64,000 nucleotides of DNA from Nonomuraea helvata (GTDB lineage Bacteria; Actinomycetota; Actinomycetes; Streptosporangiales; Streptosporangiaceae), in contig NZ_BAAAXV010000001.1 in the NCBI RefSeq assembly GCF_039535785.1, forward strand, positions 186,001 to 250,000, in the 5' to 3' direction. A program made the position numbers and the translations under genes. Within the stretch, counting starts at the first letter, position 1. The number at the start of each line of letters is the position of its first letter. Below are positions 50,110-58,485 of the stretch, piece after piece. A model generated the notes under the pieces. The model was not told the DNA's origin and did no database searches. It was given only the letters and a program-made list of their open reading frames with translations.

Positions 50110-50985
50110 TTATCCCTTGACCGCGCCGAGCATGACGCCCGAGACGAAGTACCTCTGCACGAAGGGGTAGACCGCCAGGATGGGAAGGACGGTGAGCATG
50201 ATCGTCACCGACTGGATGTTGGACGCGGCCTGCGACACCTCCGAGAGCGAGGCGCCGGCGGACTCCGCTCCGGTGGCCCCTGCGATGAGGTTGCGCAGGT
50301 AGATGGTCACCGGGAACAACTCCGTCTTGCTCAGGTAGAGGAACGCGGTGAACCACGAATTCCAGAACGAGACGGCGTAGAACAGCACCATCGTGGCGAT
50401 GACCGCCTTCGACAGCGGCAGCACGACCCGCCACAGGACGCCGTAGGTGTTGAGGCCGTCGATGGCGGCGGCCTCCTCCAGCTCGTGCGGCAGCCCCTCG
50501 AAGAACGCCTTCATGACCAGGAGGTTGAAGACGCTGATGGCGTTGGGCAGGACGATGGCCCAGATGGAGTTCGTCAGCCCGAGGCTGTTGACCAGCACGT
50601 ACTGGGGGATCAGGCCGCCGGAGAAGATCATGGTGAAGACGGCGACCCAGATGAGGAGCGTGCGGCCCTTGAGGTGTGGCTTGGACAGCACGTACGCGTA
50701 ACACGTCGTCAGCACCATGGCGATGGCCGTGGCGACGACGGTGTAGAGCACGGTGTTGCCGTAGTTCGTCCAGAACATCGGGTCCGACACCACGATCTTG
50801 TACGTCGTGAGGTTGAACCCGCGCGGTATGAGGTTGACCTGCCCGGAGACGATGTAGCGCTCTTCACTGAACGAGCGGGCGAGGATGTTGATGAAGGGGT
50901 ACAGCGTCACGATCACGACGCCGGTCAGGATGACGGCGTTGACCCCTTGGAAGACGCGGTAGCCACGGCTCTTGTCGATCGTCAC
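50110..50985 (-). CDS. Carbohydrate ABC transporter permease (LplC/YtcP type)
   Basis: The 291-residue permease begins YRVFQGVNAVILTGVVIVTLYPFINILARSFS, with the EAA loop LEEAAAIDGLNTYGVLWRVVLPLSKAVIATM and a C-terminal ILAVYPFVQRYFVSGVMLGAVKG, the standard end of this family. The GTG start overlaps the stop of the LplB-type gene (GTGA). The long upstream extension of this frame is a shadow. Confidence 0.92.
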   Translation of the reverse strand: MTIDKSRGYRVFQGVNAVILTGVVIVTLYPFINILARSFSEERYIVSGQVNLIPRGFNLTTYKIVVSDPMFWTNYGNTVLYTVVATAIAMVLTTCYAYVLSKPHLKGRTLLIWVAVFTMIFSGGLIPQYVLVNSLGLTNSIWAIVLPNAISVFNLLVMKAFFEGLPHELEEAAAIDGLNTYGVLWRVVLPLSKAVIATMVLFYAVSFWNSWFTAFLYLSKTELFPVTIYLRNLIAGATGAESAGASLSEVSQAASNIQSVTIMLTVLPILAVYPFVQRYFVSGVMLGAVKG

Positions 50986-51962
50986 CACAGGCTCGTCCCA
51001 ACTGCGCGACGGGACATCAGGTTGGCCGACAGGATCAGCACCACGCCGATCAGCGCCTCGAACAGGCCGATCGCGGCGGCGTAGCTCATGCTGCTGGACT
51101 CCACGCCCATGCGGTACAGGTAGGTGGAGATGACGTCGGCGGTGGGATAGGTCAGCGGGTTGTACAGCAGCAGGACCTTCTCGAAGCCCGTGGCCATGAA
51201 CGTGCCGATGTTGAGGATCAGCAGCGTGATCGCCGTGGGCCGGATGCCCGGCAGGGTGACGTGCCAGACCTGCCGCCATCGGCCGGCGCCGTCCATCCGG
51301 GCCGCCTCGTAGAGCTGCTCGTCGATGGTCGTCAGCGCGGCCAGGTAGAGGATGGTGCCCCAGCCGACGGTCTGCCAGACCTCCGACGAGACGAAGATCG
51401 TGCGGAACCACTCCGGCTTCTGGATGAACGGGGTGGCCTCCCCGCCGAACGCCTTCACGATCTGGTTGATCGGCCCGTCGACGGCCAGCATCTGCATGAC
51501 CATGGCGGCCACGATGACCATCGACAGGAAGTGCGGCAGGTAGGACACCGACTGCAGGAACCGCTTGACGCGCCGGCTGCGTACCTCGTTGAGCAGCAGC
51601 GCCAGCGCGATCGGCAGCGGGAAGCAGAACAGCAGGGTCAGCGCGCCGAGGACGAGCGTGTTGGTGAAGACGCTCCAGAACGACGGGTCGTTGAGGAACA
51701 TCTTCACGTACCGCAGGCCCACCCAGGACTCGCCGAAGATGCTGCCGCCGGGCTCGAACTTCCGGAAGGCGATCACGTTGCCGATCATCGGGGCGTACCG
51801 GAAGATCGCGAAGAAGAGCAGCGGCAGGATCGCCAGCGAGTACAGCTGCCAGTCGCGGCGGATCGCGTGCCGCCACGTGCCCGGTTTCGCCTGCCTGCGC
51901 CGGCTGGGCGCCGGCCGTGCGGAACGCGCGTTCTGCGGAGGGTTGTCCAGCGTCGTGCTCAT
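50982..51962 (-). CDS. Carbohydrate ABC transporter permease (LplB type)
   Basis: The 326-residue permease has a 45-residue basic N-terminus rich in Pro, Ala and Arg, six membrane helices from LYSLAILPLLFFAIFRYAPMIG, and the EAA loop YEAARMDGAGRWRQVWHVTLPGIRPTAI. The ATG overlaps the stop of the GH3 gene (ATGA), so the glycosidase and permease are translationally coupled. No ATPase is encoded in the operon. Confidence 0.92.
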   Translation of the reverse strand: MSTTLDNPPQNARSARPAPSRRRQAKPGTWRHAIRRDWQLYSLAILPLLFFAIFRYAPMIGNVIAFRKFEPGGSIFGESWVGLRYVKMFLNDPSFWSVFTNTLVLGALTLLFCFPLPIALALLLNEVRSRRVKRFLQSVSYLPHFLSMVIVAAMVMQMLAVDGPINQIVKAFGGEATPFIQKPEWFRTIFVSSEVWQTVGWGTILYLAALTTIDEQLYEAARMDGAGRWRQVWHVTLPGIRPTAITLLILNIGTFMATGFEKVLLLYNPLTYPTADVISTYLYRMGVESSSMSYAAAIGLFEALIGVVLILSANLMSRRAVGTSLW

Positions 51963-54277
51963 CACGCTCCCTCGCGGGTGATGCCGGCCGTGGCCAGCAG
52001 GTGCCTGTCGTGACCGACCTCGCGTTCGGCGCCGGTCAGGCGCAGCGGCACGACCGCTTCCGCCTGTCCGCTGGAGCGCCCGAGGCGCAGCTCGACGTCG
52101 CCGGGCTCGACGATGCGCCGGCCGCGTACCCCGGTGAACGAGGCGGCGTCGGCGGGGACCGTGAACGACACGCGCGCGGCCTGACCGGCCTCCAGCGGGA
52201 CGCGGGCGTAGCCGACCAGCCGCACCACCGGCCTGGTCGTCTGCGCGACCGGGTCGTGCAGGTACAGCTGCACGACCTCCGCGCCGGAGCGCGACCCGGT
52301 GTTGCGGACCGTGACTCCCACGGTGACCTCGCCGTCCACCGGCCAGTCGGCCGCGCCGGTGTCGAGGGGCTCCCACTCGAAGGTGGTGTAGCTCAGCCCG
52401 TGCCCGAACGGGAACGCGGGCGTCGTGTCCACCGACGACACCTCGGTCCGGCGTCCGAGCGGCGGCGACAGGTACGTCGCGGGCAGGCCGCCGGCGTCGC
52501 GCGGCACGCTGACCGGCAGGCGCCCGGACGGGTTCACCGCGCCGGTGAGCACCTCCGCCAGCGCCTGGCCGCCGCGCTGTCCCGGGAAGAAGCCGAGGAC
52601 GACGGCCGCGGCCGCGTCGAACTCCGGACCGAGCGCGTACGGCCGCCCGGCCAGCAGCACCAGGACCACCGGGGTGCCGGTCGCGAGCACAGCCCTGACC
52701 AGCTCGGACTGCACGCCCGGCAGGCGCAGGTCGGTGGCGTCGCACCCCTCGCCGGAGGTGCCGCGCCCGAACAGCCCCGCCCGGTCGCCGACGGCGAGCA
52801 CGCACACGTCGCTCCGCTCCGCAGCGGCGACGGCGGCCGCGATGCCGGAGGTGTCGTCGCCGGTGATGCCGCAGCCCGGCTCGTACGTCAGATCGGGGAC
52901 CAGCGCGCCGAGCGCCTCGCGCAGCGACGGGATGTCGAGCCCGAGCCCGAGCTCGGGATGGGGGCCCACGTGCGCGGGGAAGGCGTAGCAGCCGAGCATC
53001 GCCATGGGGTCGTCGGCCACCGGGCCCACGAGAGCCACCCGCCGCCCCGGGCCGAGCGGCAGGATGTCGCCGGTGTTGCGCAGCAGGACGACGGACTCGC
53101 GCGCCAGGCGCAGGGCGAGCTCCCGGCTCTCCTCGTCGTCGAGGCGCACGTCCTCGGGCTCGCCGGGCAGCGGCCGCCAGTCCTCGTCGAGCAGGCCGAG
53201 CTCGGCCTTCTGCGTCAGCACCCGGCGCAGGGCGCGGTCGATGAGCGCCGCGTCGACCTGTCCCGCCTTGACCGCCTCGATCAAGGGCGCGCCGAAGGTG
53301 TCGACCGTGGGTAGCTCGACGTCGACCCCGGCCCGCAGGGCCAGGCCGGCCGCCTGCGCCGCGTCCGCCGCGACGCCGTGCAGCTTCTGCAGGAACCGGA
53401 TCCCGAAGTAGTCGGCGACGACCGTGCCCGCGAATCCCCACTCGTCCCGCAGCAGCCCGGTCAGCAGGGCCTCGTCGGCCGCCGCGGGCAGGCCGTCGAT
53501 CTCGGCGTACGAGTGCATCACCGACCGTGGGCCGCCCAGGCGCAGGGCCATCTCGAACGGCGGCAGGATCACGTCGGCCAGCTCCCTGCGTCCCATGTGC
53601 GTGGGCGCGAGGTTGCGGCCGCCCCGCGAGGCGGAGTAGCCGGCGAAGTGCTTCAGCGTGGCGACGATCCCGGCGCCCTCGAGCCCGCGTACGTAGGCCG
53701 CTCCGACCGTGCCGACCAGGTAGGGGTCCTCGCCGATCGTCTCCTCGGTGCGGCCCCAGCGGTAGTCGCGGGTCACGTCGAGGACCGGCGCCAGTCCCTG
53801 GTGGATCCCGGCGGCCCGCATGGACCGGCCGATCCGCCCGGCCACCTCCTCGACCAGGTCGGGGTCGAAGGACGCGCCCCAGCTCAGCGGCGCCGGGTAC
53901 ACGGTCGCGCGCCAGGCGGCGAAGCCGGTCAGGCACTCCTCGTGGACCTGGGCCGGGATCCCGAACCTGCTCGCCGCCATGATCTGCGCCTGCGACGCGG
54001 CCAGCGAGCGGGCGCCCGCGACCGGATCGACCGGCGCGGTCCCGAACGGACGGGTCAGCTGGCCGAGCCCGTGCGCGATGACGTCGCTCCACTCCACGCC
54101 CGTCATGTCGGCCTGGTGCGGGGCGACGCCTCCCCCTGAGGCATCCGCGCCGACCCAGACGCCGACGAGCTGGGCGATCTTCTCTTCCAGCGTCATGAGC
54201 GGGATGAGCGCCTCGGCCCGCTCCGCGGGAGACAGTTGGGTGTCCCGCCACTTGTCGATTGGTACCTGGCCCCTCAT
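51962..54277 (-). CDS. GH3 family beta-glucosidase or beta-xylosidase
   Basis: The 771-residue intracellular enzyme has the GH3 N-terminal barrel with ATLKHFAGYSASRGGRN (substrate-binding Lys-His at 209-210) and the nucleophile Asp261 in VMHSYAEIDGLPAAAD. The C-terminal sandwich and a fibronectin III-like domain follow (PFGHGLSYTTFEWEPLD). It has no signal peptide, so it acts on imported oligosaccharides. It heads the importer operon. Together with the GH67 enzyme 6 kb away this suggests xylo-oligosaccharides, but GH3 specificity cannot be read from motifs. The ATG follows AAAGGG by 5 bp. Confidence 0.92.
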   Translation of the reverse strand: MRGQVPIDKWRDTQLSPAERAEALIPLMTLEEKIAQLVGVWVGADASGGGVAPHQADMTGVEWSDVIAHGLGQLTRPFGTAPVDPVAGARSLAASQAQIMAASRFGIPAQVHEECLTGFAAWRATVYPAPLSWGASFDPDLVEEVAGRIGRSMRAAGIHQGLAPVLDVTRDYRWGRTEETIGEDPYLVGTVGAAYVRGLEGAGIVATLKHFAGYSASRGGRNLAPTHMGRRELADVILPPFEMALRLGGPRSVMHSYAEIDGLPAAADEALLTGLLRDEWGFAGTVVADYFGIRFLQKLHGVAADAAQAAGLALRAGVDVELPTVDTFGAPLIEAVKAGQVDAALIDRALRRVLTQKAELGLLDEDWRPLPGEPEDVRLDDEESRELALRLARESVVLLRNTGDILPLGPGRRVALVGPVADDPMAMLGCYAFPAHVGPHPELGLGLDIPSLREALGALVPDLTYEPGCGITGDDTSGIAAAVAAAERSDVCVLAVGDRAGLFGRGTSGEGCDATDLRLPGVQSELVRAVLATGTPVVLVLLAGRPYALGPEFDAAAAVVLGFFPGQRGGQALAEVLTGAVNPSGRLPVSVPRDAGGLPATYLSPPLGRRTEVSSVDTTPAFPFGHGLSYTTFEWEPLDTGAADWPVDGEVTVGVTVRNTGSRSGAEVVQLYLHDPVAQTTRPVVRLVGYARVPLEAGQAARVSFTVPADAASFTGVRGRRIVEPGDVELRLGRSSGQAEAVVPLRLTGAEREVGHDRHLLATAGITREGA

Positions 54278-54310
54278 GCCACCCTTTCGGCTGTTAGCCG
54301 GCATGACACC

Positions 54311-54453
54311 GAAACTTTCAAATAATTCCCGTTAATATTGCGGCAACTTAGGGGTCAGAGTTTCGGCGTGTCAAGGGGGTGGCAAAGTGCCAGATTCACG
54401 CAGGTCACCGAGAGCCCAAGGTGAGGTCCGACGCCAAATTTCCAGAAAGTTTC
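54311..54453. promoter_or_regulatory. GAAANTTTC palindromes upstream of the GH3-importer operon
   Basis: GAAACTTTC (54311-54319) and GAAAGTTTC (54445-54453) are two perfect 9-bp palindromes 134 bp apart in the AT-rich gap before the GH3 gene. A related half-site, GAGTTTCGG, lies at about 54358. Palindromes of the form GAAANTTTC are typical of LacI-type repressors of actinomycete xylan genes. A repressor gene is not present next to them. The start site probably lies near 54300-54340. Confidence 0.6.
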
Positions 54454-54489
54454 AGCACTCGGCTGAGATATAGCCGTCATGTCAAGAGC

Positions 54490-55242
54490 TCAGGCCGATT
54501 CCCGGCGGTAGCGCTCGATCCAGGCGGCGTTGAGGTCGTCGGCCTGGCGGTGGTGCCGGGGCTCGACCGTGTGCCCTTCGGGCAGGTCGAGCCCGAGGAA
54601 GCCGAGGATCCCGCGCGTGACGCCCGCCAGGTCGGCGTCGAGGTCCTCGTACCGCACCGTGTACGGCCGCACGCCCTGCGACGCGAACCACTCCTCCCAG
54701 GCCGCGTTGTGCTCGCCGATCTGCTCGATCAGGGCCCGGATGCCGTCCGCGTCGTAGCCGGGCTCCCGCCCGCTCCTCTCGGCGTCGTCGGTCTCGCCGT
54801 CGACGCCGACGTACCAGGCGCCGGTCTGCTCGGCGCGCAGCCACGACACCGCCTGCGCCAGGACGTCGTCGCGCCGCAGGTACACGAACCTCGTACGGCC
54901 GAAGGCGCGCTCCAGCAGCGGCAGGTCCCGGCCCGCGAGATCGGGGTGGACCACGCCGAGCCTGGCGACCACGTGGTCCAGCGTGCCCCACATGAGCTTC
55001 GCGCCGAACACGCCGTTCCCCGTCCGCCCCGCCGCGAGCGCCGCCCGCACGAAGTCGTCGTAACCGGCGGTGCCAGGAAGCCCCCATCGCCCGGCCCACA
55101 GTGACTCGTCCGGCTCGCGGAAGTACGCCTGAGGACGACCGGCGACCCTGGTCGATTCCAGCAGGCCGAGCAGGAGCGAGCTGCCGGTGCGAGGGGTGGC
55201 GCAGACGAAGTACGCGTCGATCGGCGTGGTCACACCGACCAC
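54490..55242 (-). CDS. Stf0-type sulfotransferase
   Basis: The 250-residue protein has the N-terminal P-loop YFVCATPRTGSSLLLGLLEST, the YFREPDE and GVFGAKLMWG segments, VYLRRDDVLAQAVSWLRAEQTGAW and a C-terminal VRYEDLDADL, which match the Stf0 trehalose 2-sulfotransferase family. It would transfer sulfate from PAPS to a sugar such as trehalose; the acceptor here is unproven. GTG at 55242 or 55233 may be the start, and neither has a clear ribosome-binding site. Confidence 0.85.
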   Translation of the reverse strand: MVGVTTPIDAYFVCATPRTGSSLLLGLLESTRVAGRPQAYFREPDESLWAGRWGLPGTAGYDDFVRAALAAGRTGNGVFGAKLMWGTLDHVVARLGVVHPDLAGRDLPLLERAFGRTRFVYLRRDDVLAQAVSWLRAEQTGAWYVGVDGETDDAERSGREPGYDADGIRALIEQIGEHNAAWEEWFASQGVRPYTVRYEDLDADLAGVTRGILGFLGLDLPEGHTVEPRHHRQADDLNAAWIERYRRESA

Positions 55243-55377
55243 GTAACGGGATCATGTGGCCGTCCGCAACCCCATGGCGCGGACCCCCGTAACCGGCACC
55301 GCACTATCCAAGATGCGACACACCACCTTTGAATGGACATTGGTGTGAAGATCCCCGCCGAGAATTGAGGTTCCCGC

Positions 55378-55941
55378 ATGGCTGTCAACGCCGCGCTCAC
55401 GCAGCGCGCGGACGGATGGACGCGAAGGCTCAACACCCGGCACCACAAGGCCGCGCTCGGGGTGTTCCTCGTCATCGTCATCGGCCACTGGGCGGAGCAC
55501 ATCGCGCAGGCCGTCCAGGTCTACGTCCTGGGCTGGCCGCTGAAGGAGGCGCGCGGCGTGCTCGGCCTGCCCTTCCCCTGGCTCGTCACCTCCGAGTGGA
55601 TGCACTACGGCTACGCGCTGCTCATGCTGATCGGCCTGATCCTGCTGAGAGACGGCTTCACCGGCAGGGCACGCCTGTGGTGGAACATCTCGCTGGGCAT
55701 CCAGATCTGGCACCACCTGGAGCATCTGCTCCTGCTCGGCCAGGCGCTCACCGGCACCAACCTGCTCGGCCGGCCGGTGCCGACCAGCATCCTCCAGCTC
55801 TTCCTGCCCCGCATGGAGCTGCACCTGTTCTACAACGCGCTGGTCTTCGCACCCATGGTGGTGGCGATGATCCTGCACCGGCGTCCGAACCGGGCCGAGG
55901 CCGGCCGGATGCGGTGCACCTGCGCCGTCGCCCTGAGCTGA
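55378..55941 (+). CDS. Histidine-rich integral membrane protein of unknown function
   Basis: The 187-residue protein has about four membrane helices. Histidines cluster in the helices: H37xxxH41 (GHWAEH), H76, H112-H113xxH116 (WHHLEH) and H149. This resembles the spacing of di-iron or heme-binding membrane enzymes (HXXXH and HHXXH) but does not match a family I recognise. The stop overlaps the next ATG (TGATG), so the two proteins are made together. The neighbouring enediyne operon is on the opposite strand and no link is shown. Confidence 0.6.
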   Translation: MAVNAALTQRADGWTRRLNTRHHKAALGVFLVIVIGHWAEHIAQAVQVYVLGWPLKEARGVLGLPFPWLVTSEWMHYGYALLMLIGLILLRDGFTGRARLWWNISLGIQIWHHLEHLLLLGQALTGTNLLGRPVPTSILQLFLPRMELHLFYNALVFAPMVVAMILHRRPNRAEAGRMRCTCAVALS

Positions 55942-56396
55942 TGCGGGCCACCAGCAGGCGCTCGCCCGCCTTCACCGTGGCGCTGACCCTCTTCGCGTGC
56001 CTGCTCGCCTACCTGGCGACGCCGAACCTCGGCACCGTGGTGCGGGCCGCGCGAGCCGACGGGACGCCGGGCGTGTTCGTCCCGCGGGAGCTGTTCTGCA
56101 TCCAGCATCCGGGGCACGAGTCGTGCGTCTGGACCGGCGACTTCCGCTCCGACGACGGCGCCGTCTCCAGGTCCGGCGTCGAGATGTACGGCAGCGACCG
56201 CACCACGCACCGGGCCGGCCAACCGGCGCGCGCCGTGGACGTGGGGGCCGCCAACCGGGTCTACGGGCCGGGCGGCTCCAACGAATGGATCGTCACCGCG
56301 CTGCTGCTGGCCTCGGCGGCGGCCATCCTCCTGTTCCTGTACGTCGGGCCGCGGCGCGGCACTCGTCGCCCACGGGTGGCTGCGGACCGGGAGTGA
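55941..56396 (+). CDS. Membrane-anchored protein of unknown function, partner of the preceding gene
   Basis: The 151-residue protein has an N-terminal helix (FTVALTLFACLLAYLATPN), an extracytoplasmic loop with two cysteines (LFCIQHPGHESCVWTGDFRSDDG) that could form a disulfide, and a C-terminal helix (WIVTALLLASAAAILLFLYVG). It is not recognised. It starts at the ATG that overlaps the previous stop; the longer frame upstream is a shadow. Co-translation suggests a complex with the histidine-rich protein. Confidence 0.6.
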   Translation: MRATSRRSPAFTVALTLFACLLAYLATPNLGTVVRAARADGTPGVFVPRELFCIQHPGHESCVWTGDFRSDDGAVSRSGVEMYGSDRTTHRAGQPARAVDVGAANRVYGPGGSNEWIVTALLLASAAAILLFLYVGPRRGTRRPRVAADRE

Positions 56397-56406
56397 CGCG
56401 GGGAGG

Positions 56407-56667
56407 TCACGAGTCGTCCTGCGGCCGGCAGCCCACCAGCTCCCACCGGTCGATCTCGGGGTTGGCCAGGATCTCCCGCACCCGGTCGCGAACCTGCGCG
56501 CTGGTCATCGGCTCGTCGGGACGCACGCGGATGACGATGTCCCCCGACGCCTGCGCCAGGTCCTTGTGCCAGCCGCTGGGCAGCAGCGCCATGATGCGGA
56601 TCCCGTCCACCGGCGAGCCCGGCAGCGGCAGCCCGCGTACCTGGCGCATCGTCAGCTGGATCAGCAC
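56407..56667 (-). CDS. Small protein of unknown function downstream of the enediyne operon
   Basis: The 86-residue protein begins VLIQLTMRQVRGLPLPGSPVDG and contains DIVIRVRPDEPMTSAQVRDRVREILANPEIDRWELVGC. It has no membrane helix or recognised motif. The GTG at 56667 follows GAGGG by 8 bp; the longer frame upstream lacks a ribosome-binding site. It lies beyond the terminator of the enediyne operon on the same strand. An acyl-CoA carboxylase epsilon-chain role was considered because of the neighbour but the sequence does not show it. Confidence 0.5.
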   Translation of the reverse strand: MLIQLTMRQVRGLPLPGSPVDGIRIMALLPSGWHKDLAQASGDIVIRVRPDEPMTSAQVRDRVREILANPEIDRWELVGCRPQDDS

Positions 56668-56835
56668 GGTAGTCGCCCTCCTCCCCGGCCGGCGCCCGCC
56701 CGCCCTGCTCGCGGGCGGGTCCCCGGCACTGATCGTGCTTCCCACTGTGCGGCCGGCGGAGGGCGCGATCCAGGCAGGGCGGCGGCAGGAAGCTGCACGC
56801 GGGCAACCGCATGCTGTCAACCGGGACACGCGAAA

Positions 56836-56866
56836 GCCCCGCCGGAGCGCATGCGTCCGGCGGGGC
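56836..56866 (-). terminator. Perfect 11-bp hairpin ending the enediyne operon
   Basis: GCCCCGCCGGA and TCCGGCGGGGC form a perfect 11-bp stem with a 9-base loop that itself contains CGCATGCG. On the minus strand the stem is followed by TTTCG. It sits 9 bp after the stop of the carboxylase gene and marks the operon end. Confidence 0.8.
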
Positions 56867-56874
56867 GGGCGTTC

Positions 56875-58485
56875 TCAGAGCGGGACGTTCCCGTGCTTGC
56901 GCGGTGCCGGGTGCTTGCGTTTGTCGCGGAGCATGGCCAGCCCGCGGGCGAGCGCCGCCCTGGTCTCCGCCGGGTCGATCACGTCGTCCACGAGCCCGCG
57001 CTCGGCGGTGTAGGTGGGGTGGATGAGCTCCTGCCGGTACTGCTCGAGTAGCTCGGCGCGCTCGGCGGCGGGATCGGCCGCCGCGGCCAGCCGCCTGCGG
57101 TGGATGACGTTCACCGCGCCTTCCGCGCCCATCACGGCGATCTCGTTGGTGGGCCAGGCCAGCGCCAGGTCGGTGCCGATGGAACGCGAATCCATGACGA
57201 TGTAGGCCCCGCCGTACGCCTTCCTGATGACGACCGAGATGCGCGGCACGGTCGCCTCGCAGTACGCGTACAGCAGCTTCGCGCCGTGCCGGATCACCCC
57301 GGCGTGCTCCTGGTCCTTGCCCGGCAGGAACCCGGGCACGTCGACCAGCGTCACCAGGGGGATCGAGAAGGCATCACAGAACCTGACGAACCGCGCCGCC
57401 TTCTGGGCGGCCGACGCGTCGAGCACCCCGGCGAGCACCATGGGCTGGTTGGCCACCACACCGACCACTTCGCCGTCGATCCTGGCCAGCGCGCAGATCA
57501 CGTTGCGCGCCCAGCCATGGTGCACTTCGAGGTAGTCGCCGTCGTCCACGATCTCCGCCATCACCAGGCGCATGTCGTACAGCTTGTGGGGCTCGGCGGG
57601 CACGATCTCGGCCAGGCGCGGCCGCAGGTCGGCGGTCGCGCCCTGCGGCGGCAGCGCGGGCGGGCGGCCGAGGTTGTTGCTCGGCAGCATGGACAGCAGG
57701 TCACGGACCGCGAGCAGGCAGCTCTCCTCGTCGTCGTGGACGAACGTGGCCAGCCCCGACTTGCCGCCGTGCACCTGCGCGCCGCCGAGCTCGGCGTGGG
57801 TCACCCGCTCGCCGGTCACCGCCTCCACCACGTCGGGCCCCGTCAGGTAGAGCTGCGAGGTGTCGCCGGCCATGAAGGTGAAGTCGGCCAGCGCCGTCGA
57901 GTAGGCCGCGCCCCCGGCGCAGGGGCCGAGCACGACGCTGATCTGCGGGATGACGCCGGACGCCTGGACGAAGCGCTGGAAGATGCCGCCGTAGCCGTTC
58001 AGCGACATCACGCCCTCCTGGATCCGGGCGCCGCCGCTGTCGTTCAGCCCGATGAACGGCGAGCCGGTGGACAGCGCCAGCTCCATCACCTTCTGGATCT
58101 TCAAGGCGTGCGCCTCGCCGAGCGAGCCGCCGAAGACGGTGAAGTCCTGCGCGTAGACGAAGACCCGGCGGCCCTCGACCGTGCCGGACCCGGCGACGAC
58201 CCCGTCGGTGTGCGGGCGCTGCCGGTCCATGCCCAGCCCCTGCGCGCGGTGCCGGCGCAGCATCTCCAGCTCGACGAACGAGCCCTCGTCGAGGAGGACG
58301 TCCAGCCGTTCCCGCGCGGTGAGCTTGCCCAGCGCGTGCTGCCGTTCCACACCCTGGGGCCGGCCTTCGGCGATGTCCCGGCGCAGCCGGCTCAGGTCCT
58401 CGCGGAGGCGGGCCATGGAGGGAGGCAGTGCCCGCACGGCCTCTTCCAGGGCCTCCGGGGTGATGTCCAGCTCAAAGATGCTCAT
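56875..58485 (-). CDS. Acyl-CoA carboxylase beta (carboxyltransferase) subunit
   Basis: The 536-residue protein is complete, with both crotonase-like halves: ARERLDVLLDEGSFVELEML, VVAGSGTVEGRRVFVYAQDFTVFGGSLGE, GLNDSGGARIQEGV, and C-terminally DVPGFLPGKDQEHAGVIRHGAKLLYAY and KAYGGAYIVMDSRSIG. It transfers carboxyl from biotin to acetyl-, propionyl- or related CoA. No biotin (alpha) subunit is in the window. It overlaps the P450 gene by 14 bp and is the last gene of the enediyne operon, which suggests a dedicated role in precursor supply or a side-chain building block. Confidence 0.93.
   Translation of the reverse strand: MSIFELDITPEALEEAVRALPPSMARLREDLSRLRRDIAEGRPQGVERQHALGKLTARERLDVLLDEGSFVELEMLRRHRAQGLGMDRQRPHTDGVVAGSGTVEGRRVFVYAQDFTVFGGSLGEAHALKIQKVMELALSTGSPFIGLNDSGGARIQEGVMSLNGYGGIFQRFVQASGVIPQISVVLGPCAGGAAYSTALADFTFMAGDTSQLYLTGPDVVEAVTGERVTHAELGGAQVHGGKSGLATFVHDDEESCLLAVRDLLSMLPSNNLGRPPALPPQGATADLRPRLAEIVPAEPHKLYDMRLVMAEIVDDGDYLEVHHGWARNVICALARIDGEVVGVVANQPMVLAGVLDASAAQKAARFVRFCDAFSIPLVTLVDVPGFLPGKDQEHAGVIRHGAKLLYAYCEATVPRISVVIRKAYGGAYIVMDSRSIGTDLALAWPTNEIAVMGAEGAVNVIHRRRLAAAADPAAERAELLEQYRQELIHPTYTAERGLVDDVIDPAETRAALARGLAMLRDKRKHPAPRKHGNVPL

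Noticed and set aside
50982..54251. A 1089-residue open frame on the minus strand
   Set aside because: Only its last 326 residues are real (the LplB-type permease). The rest is an Arg/Gly-rich shadow of the GH3 gene in another frame.
56407..56667. Acyl-CoA carboxylase epsilon subunit
   Set aside because: Position beside the beta subunit suggested it, but the gene lies beyond a strong terminator and shows none of the epsilon-chain features I know.
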